DNA from: Paracoccus sp. N5 | GTDB lineage: Bacteria; Pseudomonadota; Alphaproteobacteria; Rhodobacterales; Rhodobacteraceae | Direction of reading: 5' to 3' | Assembly (NCBI RefSeq): GCF_000371965.1 | Contig: NZ_AQUO01000002.1 | Location: 946,001 to 1,010,000 of the forward strand | DNA length: 64,000 bases | Shown: piece after piece, positions 25,342 to 37,565 of the stretch | How the letters are laid out: every line of letters starts with the position of its first letter | How positions within the stretch are numbered: the stretch's first letter is position 1 | Notes under the pieces: generated by a model | What the model was told of the DNA's origin: nothing | Database searches by the model: none | Seen by the model: only the letters and a program-made list of their open reading frames with translations | Translations under genes and position numbers: made by a program

Positions 25342-26577
25342 ATGCCCGCCCCAGTCGCCGCCGCCGCCGCGCCCGAAACCGCCACCCGTCCCGATTTTGC
25401 CGAATGGCTGGGGCGGGGCAATGACGTGACCTCGGTCTTTCTGGCCGCCGGGCAGATCCCGGGGCTGATCAACCTGGGCGGCGGGCTGCCCGATCCCGCC
25501 CTGTTCCCGGCCGAGGAACTGGCCACGCTGGCGGCCGAGGCGATCCGCAGCCAGCCGCAGGATTGCCTGGGCTATGGTCCGATCCCCGGCCTGCCGGCGC
25601 TGCGCGACCGGATCGCGGCCCGGGCTTCGACCGAAAGCCTGCGCCTGACGCGCGAGAACGTGCTGATCACCTCGGGCGGGATGCAGGGGCTGGACCTGGT
25701 CGGCCGGGTGCTGATGCGTCCGGGTGCGGTGATCGCGGCGCAAAGCCCGGCCTATCTGGGTGCGCTGGACGCCTGGCGTCCGCATGATCCGGCCTATCGG
25801 CCGATGCTGCTGGAGCGGCCGGGCTTCGATCCGCGCACCGCGCTGGCGGGGGCGCAATTCGCCTATACCGTGCCGAATTTCTCGAACCCCAGCGGCCGGC
25901 TGGTGCCGCTGGAGGAACGCCGGGCGCTGGTCGCGGCGGCGCATGAAACCGGCACCTGGCTGATCGAGGACGATCCCTATGCCGTGCTGCATTACGACGC
26001 GGCGCCCCTGCCCCGTCTGCTGGACCTGTCGGGGGCACAGGCGCCGGGTGCCTATGCCGGGCCGGTGGTCCATATGGGGTCGCTGTCGAAGGAGCTGACA
26101 CCGGGGCTGCGCATCGGCTGGGTCATCGCCGCGCCCGAGATGATCGCGGCGCTGGCGCTGGCCAAGCAGGGCGCAGATATGTGCAGCAGCGGCTTGTCCC
26201 AGGTGCTGGCGCTGCGGGCGCTGGAAACCGGCCTGGCCGAACGGATCCGGCCGCGTATCCTGGAAACCTATCGCCAGCGCCGCGACGCGCTTTGCGCGGC
26301 GATGCAGGCGCATCTGGCCGAGCAGCTGGACTGGCAGCGGCCGGTCGGCGGCATGTTCGTCTGGGCGCGGGCGCGCGATGCCAGGCTCGATACCGACCGG
26401 CTGTTGCGCCATGCGTTGCAGCACGGCGTCTGCATCTCGCCCTCCAGCGTCTTCGACCCCGAGGGGCGCGACCGCGGCGGGCTGCGGTTGAACTTCACCC
26501 TGAACCCGCCCGAGATGCTGGACGAGGCTTTCCTGCGGCTCGCACGCGCCATCCGCGCCGCGCTGGCCGAGGCCTAA
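25342..26577 (+). CDS. PLP-dependent class I/II aminotransferase (2-aminoadipate/kynurenine-like)
   Basis: An enzyme of about 411 residues that transfers amino groups from an amino acid to a 2-oxo acid. The fold-type I pattern is LINLGGGLPDPALFP near the N-terminus, then LITSGGMQGLDLVGR, then PNFSNPSGRLVPLEER with the substrate-binding Asn, then LIEDDPYAVLHYD. The PLP lysine sits in MGSLSKELTPGLRIGW. Its relatives are LysN-type 2-aminoadipate and aromatic aminotransferases. The ATG at 25342 has GAGG upstream; an alternative start lies 16 codons upstream. The divergent Lrp/AsnC gene suggests induction by an amino acid. Confidence 0.88.
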   Translation: MPAPVAAAAAPETATRPDFAEWLGRGNDVTSVFLAAGQIPGLINLGGGLPDPALFPAEELATLAAEAIRSQPQDCLGYGPIPGLPALRDRIAARASTESLRLTRENVLITSGGMQGLDLVGRVLMRPGAVIAAQSPAYLGALDAWRPHDPAYRPMLLERPGFDPRTALAGAQFAYTVPNFSNPSGRLVPLEERRALVAAAHETGTWLIEDDPYAVLHYDAAPLPRLLDLSGAQAPGAYAGPVVHMGSLSKELTPGLRIGWVIAAPEMIAALALAKQGADMCSSGLSQVLALRALETGLAERIRPRILETYRQRRDALCAAMQAHLAEQLDWQRPVGGMFVWARARDARLDTDRLLRHALQHGVCISPSSVFDPEGRDRGGLRLNFTLNPPEMLDEAFLRLARAIRAALAEA

Positions 26578-27261
26578 AAGGCGTCTTCATTCAAGCGATC
26601 CAAGCCATTGCGCAGGCGAGGTCGACAAGCGCCTTGCATGAGGCGACGGTCTTCTCGCATCGCAGGGTTGTGCGGCGGAAGTTTTGATATTGTTTGATAA
26701 AATTCCGCGATGTGATGTTCTCCATAGAGCGCTCGGTCCAGTAGCCTGCTCTCGGCGCGGTTGCGGTTGCGCTTGGTCCGGGCTTTGGCCCGCAGGTCGT
26801 GGACGATGAAGCGGCGCGGCGCATCCGTGTCTATCCGGCATCGGCAATGACATGGCCGACGCCCGTCATCGCGGATCAACCCCTCGGCCTGCGGCCTGTC
26901 GGCCCGATGGCCCGGCGTGATCGTGAAGCGGCCGGCAGGCCCGAGCGCGTCCACCGCCGCATGGATCCTGGTCGTCGGCCAGCCGCGGGAGCGGCCGATG
27001 GCGTGAGCCTCAAGCCCCCTTTTGCGAGGTCGCATCGATCAGCACGTGTTCGAAGTCGGGATCGGCGCTCGACTCCTCGGATCGCTTGCTCGACGCTTGA
27101 GCTCCGGTGCCAACTCCAGTGGCAGTTGCGCCAAGGCGAGGCGCCCGCGTCAGCCACAGCACCGCGTCGATGAACAGATGGTTGTCGGCACCGGTGCGAC
27201 CTCGAGGCAGAAGGGGTCCGATCCGGTCCCATGGTTCGTCCGTAACGGTTCGCCTGCTCAA
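26578..27261 (-). mobile_element. Degenerate IS5-family (IS427-like) transposase relic
   Basis: Reading right to left, pieces of one transposase appear in different frames. They are RRTVTDEPWDRIGPLLP near 27255-27205, HLFIDAVLWLTR, DPDFEHVLIDAT near 27060, AIGRSRGWPTTRIHAAVDALG near 27010, and near the end FIKQYQNFRRTTL and ACAMAWI. This is the order in IS427-group enzymes of the IS5 family. Several frameshifts and stops separate the pieces, more than the natural two-frame organisation of this group explains. No clear terminal inverted repeats were found. It is inactive. Confidence 0.7.
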
Positions 27262-27300
27262 GATCACCTCCGCTTTCGATCTTGAATCAGAACTCAGATA

Positions 27301-27411
27301 TTGTCGCATTTCATCGACGCACACAACGACAACCCCAAGCCCTACCGACGGGTCAAATCCGCCGACGAAATCCTCGGGTCGGTCAAACGCTTCTGCCTGG
27401 GAACACAGTAA
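27301..27411 (+). mobile_element. IS630-type transposase C-terminal fragment
   Basis: A 36-codon open piece reading FIDAHNDNPKPYRRVKSADE and ending SVKRFC, then a stop. It matches the last residues of IS630-family transposases, where FIDAYNxxPKPFxWTKSADxIL is standard. It has no start and no upstream body, so it is only a stub, abutting the IS5 relic on the opposite strand. The junction suggests nested or deleted insertions next to the 3' end of the glycerol operon. Confidence 0.65.
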
Positions 27412-27442
27412 AACCTATGTGTCGAACTTGAGATTCAGGGGC

Positions 27443-28930
<1,488 letters not shown>

Positions 28931-28953
28931 GGCGGGTCCGGCGTCTTGGGGAA

Positions 28954-28977
28954 CGGGGGGCGGCGCACCGCCCCCCG
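28954..28977 (-). other. Strong GC hairpin between glpV and glpK
   Basis: CGGGGGGCGG pairs perfectly with CCGCCCCCCG around CGCA, a 10-base-pair stem. There is no T tract, so it is unlikely to end transcription fully. It can protect the upstream glpV message or reduce glpK level relative to the binding protein, as is common between a periplasmic binding protein gene and the next gene. Confidence 0.6.
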
Positions 28978-28985
28978 GATGGGCA

Positions 28986-30710
28986 TTACTGCCAGGACTT
29001 GATCAGCTCGTCATAGGAAATCGTCTCGCCCTGCGGCTTTTCGTTTTCCAGCGGACCGACGGGCGAGCCCTCGGCGTCGAGCCATTCCTGCGGGTCCTTT
29101 TCCTCGTTCAGCTTGGGACCCAGGTCGCCCTGCACCTTCGAGCGCTCCAGGCGGGCCAGCACCTTTTCCTGCTCGGCGCAAAGCGCGTCCAGCGCCTCTT
29201 GCGGGGTCTTGGCGCCCGACAGCGCGTCGCCGATGTTCTGCCACCAGAGCTGCGCCAGCTTCGGATAGTCGGGGATGTTGGTCCCGGTCGGCGACCATTG
29301 CGTGCGCGCGGGCGAGCGATAGAACTCGATCAACCCGCCCAGCTTGGGCGCGCGGTCGCTGAAATGCTGGCTGTCGATGGTGGACTGGCGGATGAAGGTC
29401 AGGCCGACGTCGGACTTCTTCACATCGACCGTTTTCGAGGTGACGAATTGCGCATAGAGCCAGGCGGCCTGCGCGCGATCCACCGGCGTGGATTTCAAGA
29501 GCGTCCAGGAGCCCACGTCCTGATAGCCGATCTTGGTGCCCTCGGACCAATAGGCGCCATGCGGGCTGGGGGCCATGCGCCATTTCGGCGTGCCGTCCTC
29601 GTTCATCACCGGGGTGCCGGGCTTGACCATGTCGGCGGTGAAGGCGGTATACCAGAACATCTGCTGGGCGATGTCGCCGCGCGCCGGGACCGGGCCGGCC
29701 TCGCCGAAGGTCATGCCCATGGCTTCCGGCGGGGTGTATTTTTTCAGCCAGTCGATGGCCTTGGTCACGGCATAGACCGCCGCCGCATCGTTGGTCGCGC
29801 CGCCGCGCGCCACGCAGGAGCCGACCGGGCGCGAGTTCTCGTCGACGCGGATGCCCCATTCGTCCACCGGCAACCCGTTCGGCTCGCCCTTGTCGCCCAT
29901 GCCGGCCATGGACATCCAAGCGTCGGTGTAGCGCCAGCCCAGGGACGGATCCTTCTTGCCATAGTCCATGTTGCCCCAGGCCTTCGCCGGGCCGCCCTCG
30001 ATATAGGACATATCGCGGCCGGTGAAGAATTCGGCGATGTCCTCATAGGCCGACCAGTTCACCGGGACGCCCAGGTCATAGCCGTATTTGGCCTTGAAAT
30101 CGTCCTTGGTCTTCTGGTCGTTGAACCAGTCGTAGCGGAACCAGTAGAGGTTCGCGAACTGCTGGTCGGGCAGCTGGTAGAGGTCGCCGTCCGGGGCGGT
30201 GGTGAATTTCAGCCCGATGAAGTCATCCAGGTCCAGGGTCGGGCTGGTGAAGTCCTTGCCCTCTTCCGCCATCCACTTGGTCAGGTCGCGGGCCTGCTGA
30301 TAGCGCCAATGCGTGCCGATCAGGTCGCTGTCGTTGACGTAGCCGTCATAGATGTTCTCGCCGGTCTGCATCTGGGTCTGCAGCTTTTCGACCACGTCGC
30401 CCTCGCCGATCAGGTCGTGGGTGACCTTGATGCCGGTGATGGCACTGAAGGCCGGGGCCAGCACCTTGGCTTCGTATTCATGCGTGGTGATGGTTTCCGA
30501 GACCACCTTGATCTCCATCCCCGCCAGCGGCTTCGCGGCGTCGATGAACCACTGCATCTCCTTTTCCTGGTCGGCGCGCGAGAGCGTGGACAGATCCCCG
30601 ATCTCGGCGTCCAGGAATGTCTTGGCGGCCTCCATGTCGGCCCAGGCCGGCGCGCCTCCCATGACCATCAGCGCCAGGGCTATGGCGGTGGTCGCTCTTG
30701 TCGGTCTCAT
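28986..30710 (-). CDS. glpV: Glycerol ABC transporter, periplasmic binding protein
   Basis: A 574-residue extracellular solute-binding protein, long for the class but normal for GlpV. A signal peptide is visible in residues 1-24 (MRPTRATTAIALALMVMGGAPAWA), with cleavage before DMEAAKTFLD. The mature part has family 1 solute-binding features such as LIGEGDVVEKLQTQMQTGENIYDGYVNDSD. It captures glycerol for the membrane permeases encoded upstream. Its place between the small membrane gene and glpK fits the rhizobial glpSTPQUV order. GGAGGAAACC is the ribosome site. Confidence 0.9.
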   Translation of the reverse strand: MRPTRATTAIALALMVMGGAPAWADMEAAKTFLDAEIGDLSTLSRADQEKEMQWFIDAAKPLAGMEIKVVSETITTHEYEAKVLAPAFSAITGIKVTHDLIGEGDVVEKLQTQMQTGENIYDGYVNDSDLIGTHWRYQQARDLTKWMAEEGKDFTSPTLDLDDFIGLKFTTAPDGDLYQLPDQQFANLYWFRYDWFNDQKTKDDFKAKYGYDLGVPVNWSAYEDIAEFFTGRDMSYIEGGPAKAWGNMDYGKKDPSLGWRYTDAWMSMAGMGDKGEPNGLPVDEWGIRVDENSRPVGSCVARGGATNDAAAVYAVTKAIDWLKKYTPPEAMGMTFGEAGPVPARGDIAQQMFWYTAFTADMVKPGTPVMNEDGTPKWRMAPSPHGAYWSEGTKIGYQDVGSWTLLKSTPVDRAQAAWLYAQFVTSKTVDVKKSDVGLTFIRQSTIDSQHFSDRAPKLGGLIEFYRSPARTQWSPTGTNIPDYPKLAQLWWQNIGDALSGAKTPQEALDALCAEQEKVLARLERSKVQGDLGPKLNEEKDPQEWLDAEGSPVGPLENEKPQGETISYDELIKSWQ

Positions 30711-30737
30711 GGTTTCCTCCCTAGTGAGACTTCTTGG

Positions 30738-31154
30738 TTAGACCCAGCGGAACACCGCTGCGGCAAAGACAAGGCACAGCGCGAGCGCCCACCACAGCGG
30801 CGGGCCCGCGAAGAACAGCCAGCCCAGGCAGATGAAGGCCGAGCCGAGCAGGCTGATGAACAGCCGGTCCCCGCGCGTCGTCTCGATGCGCAGGATGCCG
30901 GTGCGCGGGGTTTCGGGAAACCGCAGCGCAAGAATGGTGAAGAGCGTCAGCAGGCTGGCGATCACCCAGAAGAACAGCGCCACCGGAAAGGTCCAGGCCA
31001 TCCAGCCGCCGGGGATCATCGGGTCGAACCACTGCTTTTCGCCCTCAAGGCTGGGGGTGGCCCAGATCAGGAAAGCCAGCGCGGCGCCCAGCACGGCGAC
31101 GGCAGCGATGCAGATCGCGGTCCAGTTGACGCGACGAACGGCCAGGTCGGTCAT
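30738..31154 (-). CDS. glpU: Small membrane component of the glycerol ABC operon (DUF2160)
   Basis: A 138-residue protein with about three or four hydrophobic helices and no ABC permease motif. It belongs to the DUF2160 family, found next to glycerol ABC genes and called GlpU in rhizobia. The chosen ATG overlaps the glpQ stop (TGATG), which argues for translational coupling; the longer frame upstream lies within glpQ. Its contribution to transport is not established. It may help assembly or stability of the permease. Confidence 0.85.
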   Translation of the reverse strand: MTDLAVRRVNWTAICIAAVAVLGAALAFLIWATPSLEGEKQWFDPMIPGGWMAWTFPVALFFWVIASLLTLFTILALRFPETPRTGILRIETTRGDRLFISLLGSAFICLGWLFFAGPPLWWALALCLVFAAAVFRWV

Positions 31155-31956
31155 CACACCCTCCCCAGGGCGAAGCCCTTGGCAATGTAGTTGCGCACGA
31201 ACCAGATCACGAGCGCGCCGGGGATGATGGTCAGCACCCCCGCCGCCGCCAGCACGCCCCAGTCCATGCCCGAGGCCGAAACCGTGCGGGTCATGGTCGC
31301 GGCGATGGGCTTGGCGTTCACGCTGGTCAGCGTGCGTGACAAGAGCAGCTCGACCCAGGAGAACATGAAGCAGAAGAAGGCCGCGACCCCGATTCCGCTG
31401 GCGATCAGCGGCATGAAGATCCGCACGAAGAAGCGCGGGAAGCTGTAGCCGTCGATATAGGCGGTCTCGTCGATCTCCTTCGGCACGCCGCGCATGAAGC
31501 CTTCCAGGATCCAGACCGCCAGCGGCACGTTGAAGAGGCAATGCGCCAGCGCCACCGCGATATGCGTGTCGAAGAGCCCGATCGAGGAATAAAGCTGGAA
31601 GAAGGGCAGCGCGAAGACCGCCGGCGGCGACATGCGGTTGGTCAGAAGCCAGAAGAACAGGTGCTTGTCGCCCATGAAGCTGTAGCGGCTGAAGGCATAG
31701 GCAGCGGGCAGCGCCACGGCGATGGAGATCACCGTGTTCATCACCACGTAGATGATCGAGTTGACATAGCCCATGTACCAGCTGGGGTCCGTCAGGATCA
31801 CGCGGTAGTTCCGCAGTGTCAGGTTGTGCGGATAAAGGCTGAAGGTGCCGGTGATCTCGGCATTGGTCTTCAGGCTCATGTTGACCAGCCAATAGATCGG
31901 GATCAGCAGGAACAGCAGGTAAAGCACCATGACGATGGCCGAGGGTTTGAGGCGCA

Positions 31957-31957
<1 letters not shown>
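31154..31957 (-). CDS. glpQ: Glycerol ABC transporter permease
   Basis: A 267-residue inner-membrane permease of the MalG-like class with six helices. The EAA loop that docks with the ATPase reads EIDETAYIDGYSFPRFFVRIFMPLIASGIG. The ATG at 31957 overlaps the stop of glpP (TGATG), typical of coupled permease genes; a GTG one codon earlier is also possible. It works as a heterodimer with GlpP to pass glycerol from GlpV into the cell, powered by GlpS and GlpT. Confidence 0.92.
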
Positions 31958-33920
<1,963 letters not shown>

Positions 33921-33921
33921 C

Positions 33922-34998
33922 TCAGGCCGCCTTCGCATAGGATGCGGGCGCGGCCAGCCGGCCGTCCGCGTCGAACAGATAGACATGCGCCGGGTCCAGC
34001 CAGACCGAAAGCGGCTGGCCCGGCGTCAGCACATGCACGCCCTCGACCAGCCCGACCCAGCGCTCGGCGCCGTGATCGACATGGATGAAGGTTTCCGAGC
34101 CGGTGATCTCGGTCGCGACCAGGGTGCAGGGAAACTCGACCGCCGCCGGGCTGTGGCGCGAGAGCGACAGGTGGTTGGCGCGAAAGCCGGCCAGATAGTC
34201 GCCGTCGGGCAGGCCCGGGACCGCGGGCACCGCGACCTGACCCAGCAGCAGCCGGTCGCCGCGCCGGGTGGCGGGGACGAAATTCATCGGCGGGTCGGAA
34301 AACACCCGCGCCGTCGCCGCATCGACCGGCGCGCGATAGACCTGCGGCGTCGGGCCGAATTGCGTCACCCGGCCCTGCCACAGCGTCGCGGTATGGCCGC
34401 CCAGCAGCAGCGCCTCCTCGGGCTCGGTGGTGGCATAGACGAAGATCGCGCCGGAGGCCTCGAAGATGCGCGGGATCTCGACGCGCAATTCCTCGCGCAG
34501 CTTGTAGTCGAGGTTGGCCAGCGGCTCGTCCAGCAGCACCAGCCCGGCGCCCTTGACCAGCGCGCGGGCCAGGGCGCAGCGCTGCTGCTGGCCGCCGGAC
34601 AGTTCCAAGGGCTTCCTGGCCAGCATCGGCGTCAGGCGCAGCATCTCGGCGGTCTCGCGCACCTTGCGGTCAATCTCGTCCCGCGGCCGACCCAGGATGC
34701 GCAGCGGCGAGGCGATGTTTTCATAGACCGAAAGCCCGGGATAGTTGATGAACTGCTGATAGACCATGGCGACGCCGCGGTCCTGCACGCGCTGGCCGGT
34801 CACGTCCCGGCCCTGCCACAGGATGCGGCCGGTGGTCGGCTGGTCCAGCCCGGCCATCAGCCGCATCAGGCTGGTCTTGCCCGAGAGCGTCGGGCCCAGG
34901 AGCACGTTCATCGTGCCCTCGCGCAAGGTCAGGCTGGTCGGGTGGATATGCACCCTTCCGCCGACAAGACGCGAGACGCCCTGCAATTCCAGCGCCAT
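33922..34998 (-). CDS. glpS: Glycerol ABC transporter ATPase (first)
   Basis: A 358-residue ABC ATPase. The Walker A region is LLGPTLSGKTSLMRLMAG, the signature is ELSGGQQQRCALARALVKGAG, and the Walker B is LVLLDEPLANLDYKLREELRVEIP. A C-terminal domain of about 120 residues resembles MalK regulatory domains. The Walker A has a Thr-Leu-Ser in place of the usual Ser-Gly-Cys/Ser, yet the catalytic GKT is intact. GGAGGAGAAGGA before the ATG is an excellent ribosome site. It follows glpD after a gap of 38 bases. Confidence 0.9.
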   Translation of the reverse strand: MALELQGVSRLVGGRVHIHPTSLTLREGTMNVLLGPTLSGKTSLMRLMAGLDQPTTGRILWQGRDVTGQRVQDRGVAMVYQQFINYPGLSVYENIASPLRILGRPRDEIDRKVRETAEMLRLTPMLARKPLELSGGQQQRCALARALVKGAGLVLLDEPLANLDYKLREELRVEIPRIFEASGAIFVYATTEPEEALLLGGHTATLWQGRVTQFGPTPQVYRAPVDAATARVFSDPPMNFVPATRRGDRLLLGQVAVPAVPGLPDGDYLAGFRANHLSLSRHSPAAVEFPCTLVATEITGSETFIHVDHGAERWVGLVEGVHVLTPGQPLSVWLDPAHVYLFDADGRLAAPASYAKAA

Positions 34999-35036
34999 TC
35001 CTTCTCCTCCCCTCGCCGCCCCCTCCGGGCGGCGGA

Positions 35037-36596
35037 TCATCGCGATCCGACGAAGCCTTCCAACTCGCGGATCTGGTTGTCGCTCATGTGCAGCCCCAGC
35101 TTGGTGCGGCGCCACAGGATGTCCTCGGCCGTGCAGGCGAATTCGTTGGCGATAAGCCAGTTTACCTCGGTCTCGCTCAGCCCGGCACCGAAATCGCGGC
35201 CCAGGTCCGCAAGGCTCTGCGCGCCGTCCAGCATTAGGAAAGCCTCGGTGCCATAGGTGCGCACCAGCCGCTGCGCCAGGCGCGCCGGCAGGAACGGAAA
35301 GCCGGCCTGAAGTCGCGCGATCAGTTCGGGGGCGCCGTCGACCGGGAAATCGCCGCCGGGCAGCGCCACGCCGGCCGTCCAGGGCTGGCCTGCCTGCGGA
35401 AAGAAGGGCGCGAGCTTCTCCAGCGCGCTTTCGGCCAGCCGGCGATAGGTGGTGATCTTGCCGCCGAAGACATTCAGCAGCGGCGGCCCCTGGGTGTCGA
35501 GGCTCAGCACATAGTCCCGCGTCGCCGCCGTCGCCGATTTGGCGCCGTCGTTATAGAGCGGCCGCACGCCGGAATAGGTCCAGACCACCTGTTCGGGCGT
35601 CACGGCCTTGGCGAAATACTGGCTGGCGAAGGCGCAGAGATAGTCGCGCTCGGCCTCCGTGCAGCGCGCTTCGCCCGGCGGGCCCTGATGGTCCATGTCG
35701 GTGGTGCCGATCAGGGTGAAATCCTGCTCATAGGGGATGGCGAAGATGATGCGCCCGTCGCTGCCCTGGAAGAAATAGCAGCGGTCGTGGTCGTAGAGTT
35801 TGGGCACGACGATATGGCTGCCGCGCACCAGCCGCACCCCTTCGGATGAGCGGATATGCGCGACATTGCGGATCACGTCCTCGACCCAGGGACCGCCGGC
35901 GTTGACCAGCGCCCGGGCGTGATGGGTCTGCGGGCCGTCTGGGCCTTCGGTCGTGACCTGCCACAGGTCGCCCACCCGCTCGGCCCGGGTGACGCGGGTG
36001 CGGGTCAGGATGCTGGCGCCGCGGGCTGCCGCATCGCGCGCGTTCAGCGCCACCAGCCGCGAATCCTGCACCCAGCAGTCGGAATATTCCCAGCCGCGCC
36101 GGAAGCCGGGCTTCAGCGGCTTGCCGAAGCGGTCGCTGGCGAGATCCAGCCGCGTGGTGCCGGGCAGGATCTTGCGCCCGCCCAAGTGGTCATAGAGAAA
36201 CAGCCCCAGCCGGATCAGCCAGGCCGGGCGGCGGCCGCGCGTCCAGGGCATGACGAGCCCCAAGAGCCGCGAGGTCGGCGTATCGCTTTCAAAGCGCATC
36301 TCGGGCGAATAGGGCAGCACGAAGCGCATCGGCCAGCTGATATGCGGCATGGCGCGCAGCAGGGTCTCGCGCTCCTCCAGCGCCTCGCGCACCAGGCGGA
36401 ACTCGAAGAATTCCAGATAGCGCAGCCCGCCGTGGAACAGCTTGGTCGAGGCCGAGGAGGTCGCCTGCGCCAGATCGCCCATCTCGGCCAGCGTCACCGT
36501 CAGCCCGCGGCCGGCCGCGTCGCGCGCGATGCCGCAGCCGTTGATGCCGCCGCCGATGATGAAAAGATCGGCCGTTGGCCGCATTGCCGATGACAC
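35037..36596 (-). CDS. glpD: Aerobic glycerol-3-phosphate dehydrogenase
   Basis: A 519-residue FAD enzyme that oxidises sn-glycerol 3-phosphate to dihydroxyacetone phosphate and passes electrons to quinone. The FAD motif FIIGGGINGCGIARDAAGRG begins at about residue 12, and the downstream TSSASTKLFHGGLRYLEFFEF is the family second motif. The start is a GTG at 36596 with GGAGGGG five bases upstream; an ATG four codons later is the alternative. As first gene of the operon it oxidises the product of GlpK, which is encoded last. Confidence 0.94.
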   Translation of the reverse strand: MSSAMRPTADLFIIGGGINGCGIARDAAGRGLTVTLAEMGDLAQATSSASTKLFHGGLRYLEFFEFRLVREALEERETLLRAMPHISWPMRFVLPYSPEMRFESDTPTSRLLGLVMPWTRGRRPAWLIRLGLFLYDHLGGRKILPGTTRLDLASDRFGKPLKPGFRRGWEYSDCWVQDSRLVALNARDAAARGASILTRTRVTRAERVGDLWQVTTEGPDGPQTHHARALVNAGGPWVEDVIRNVAHIRSSEGVRLVRGSHIVVPKLYDHDRCYFFQGSDGRIIFAIPYEQDFTLIGTTDMDHQGPPGEARCTEAERDYLCAFASQYFAKAVTPEQVVWTYSGVRPLYNDGAKSATAATRDYVLSLDTQGPPLLNVFGGKITTYRRLAESALEKLAPFFPQAGQPWTAGVALPGGDFPVDGAPELIARLQAGFPFLPARLAQRLVRTYGTEAFLMLDGAQSLADLGRDFGAGLSETEVNWLIANEFACTAEDILWRRTKLGLHMSDNQIRELEGFVGSR

Positions 36597-36906
36597 GCCA
36601 ACCCCTCCGCCGGTGCCACGCCCCTGTCTTGCCGAAAACTTGTAACGGCTGCGTGACCCCGGTCAAGCATTGATTTTCGCTTTTTGGTAGATTCGCGCAA
36701 AAACGAACTGAATTGCGCGGCAATGCAGAAAAATCCGGGCAGGATTGCTGCAATTGCAGCGTGGCGTCCGCGTCCATACGCGGTTTCTTTCGTTTCGCGT
36801 GGCGAAGCGGCGCCGCGAATCGCCGCGATGACGGTTGAAGCAGCGGCGTGGCTCTTGCTAAGCATCGGGCGAATGCGGCCCTGCGCCGCGCGTCAAAGGA
36901 ACCGCC
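36597..36906. other. Intergenic region of 310 bases holding the glp promoter
   Basis: The gap separates glpD (minus) from the cell wall hydrolase gene (plus). It must contain the promoter of the eight-gene glp operon. It is relatively AT-rich between about 36660 and 36760 and holds the TTCG-type repeats listed separately. No gene is seen. Confidence 0.5.
36676..36707. promoter_or_regulatory. Candidate GlpR-type (DeoR) operator upstream of glpD
   Basis: TTCGCTTTTTG (36676-36686) and CAAAAACGAA (36698-36707) are inverted copies with one extra base, 11 bases apart. A related TTTCGTTTCG lies near 36788. DeoR-family GlpR proteins bind TTCG-type repeats upstream of glp genes. No glpR gene is in the window, so the assignment rests on form and place. 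Confidence 0.4.
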
Positions 36907-37404
36907 ATGCCCTTCCCGAGCTTTCGGCCCGCGCTGCTGACCGGCCTTGCCCTGCTGATGCTGGCGGGTTGCGGCTTGCGGCGCCACAGCCCGCTGGAAT
37001 GCATGGAGCGGGCGATGTATTTCGAATCGAACCGCTCCAGCCGCGACGGCATGATCGCCGTGGGCAGCGTGGTGATGAACCGGGTCGAATCCGGACAATA
37101 TCCGCGCTCGATCTGCGGTGTCGTCGGTCAGCGCGGACAGTTCGCGCCGGGCATCATGACGCGGCGCATGAACGACCGCGGCCTGCCCATGGTGCGCGAG
37201 GCCGCCCGCGCCGTCCTGCGCGGCGAGCGTCACCCGATGATCGGCAATGCCATGTTCTTCCACGCCGCCAGCCACCGCTTCGGCTATGACAACATGCATT
37301 ACGTTCTGGTCGCGGGCGGCAATGCGTTTTACGAAAAGCGCAAGAGCCACCTGGTCAGCCAGCCGGTGCCGCCGCGCCCGGTCGAAGGCATTACCGGCTG
37401 GTAA
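36907..37404 (+). CDS. Lipoprotein cell wall hydrolase, SleB-like
   Basis: A 165-residue lipoprotein. The signal peptide ends in a lipobox, LAGC, with the modified cysteine at about residue 22. The rest matches the Hydrolase_2 (SleB-type) catalytic domain: CMERAMYFESNRSSRDGMIAVGSVVMNRVES, with the catalytic glutamate in MYFESN, and NAMFFHAASHRFGYDN. Such enzymes cut peptidoglycan glycan strands. It would sit at the outer or inner membrane facing the periplasm. It stands alone between the glp and cys operons. Confidence 0.88.
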   Translation: MPFPSFRPALLTGLALLMLAGCGLRRHSPLECMERAMYFESNRSSRDGMIAVGSVVMNRVESGQYPRSICGVVGQRGQFAPGIMTRRMNDRGLPMVREAARAVLRGERHPMIGNAMFFHAASHRFGYDNMHYVLVAGGNAFYEKRKSHLVSQPVPPRPVEGITGW

Positions 37405-37565
37405 GCCGGCGCCAAACGAACCGATGCGAAGATTTGCGAAAGGCGCGCGCGCGGCACGGCGACCGTCTGCCGGATATGCCGGCCGGGCAAGGCGGATTCC
37501 CGCTGTGGTGGTCTTGGTATTGCCGGCGAAATCTGGCAAAGGACGCGCAACGTTGAACGGGGGCC

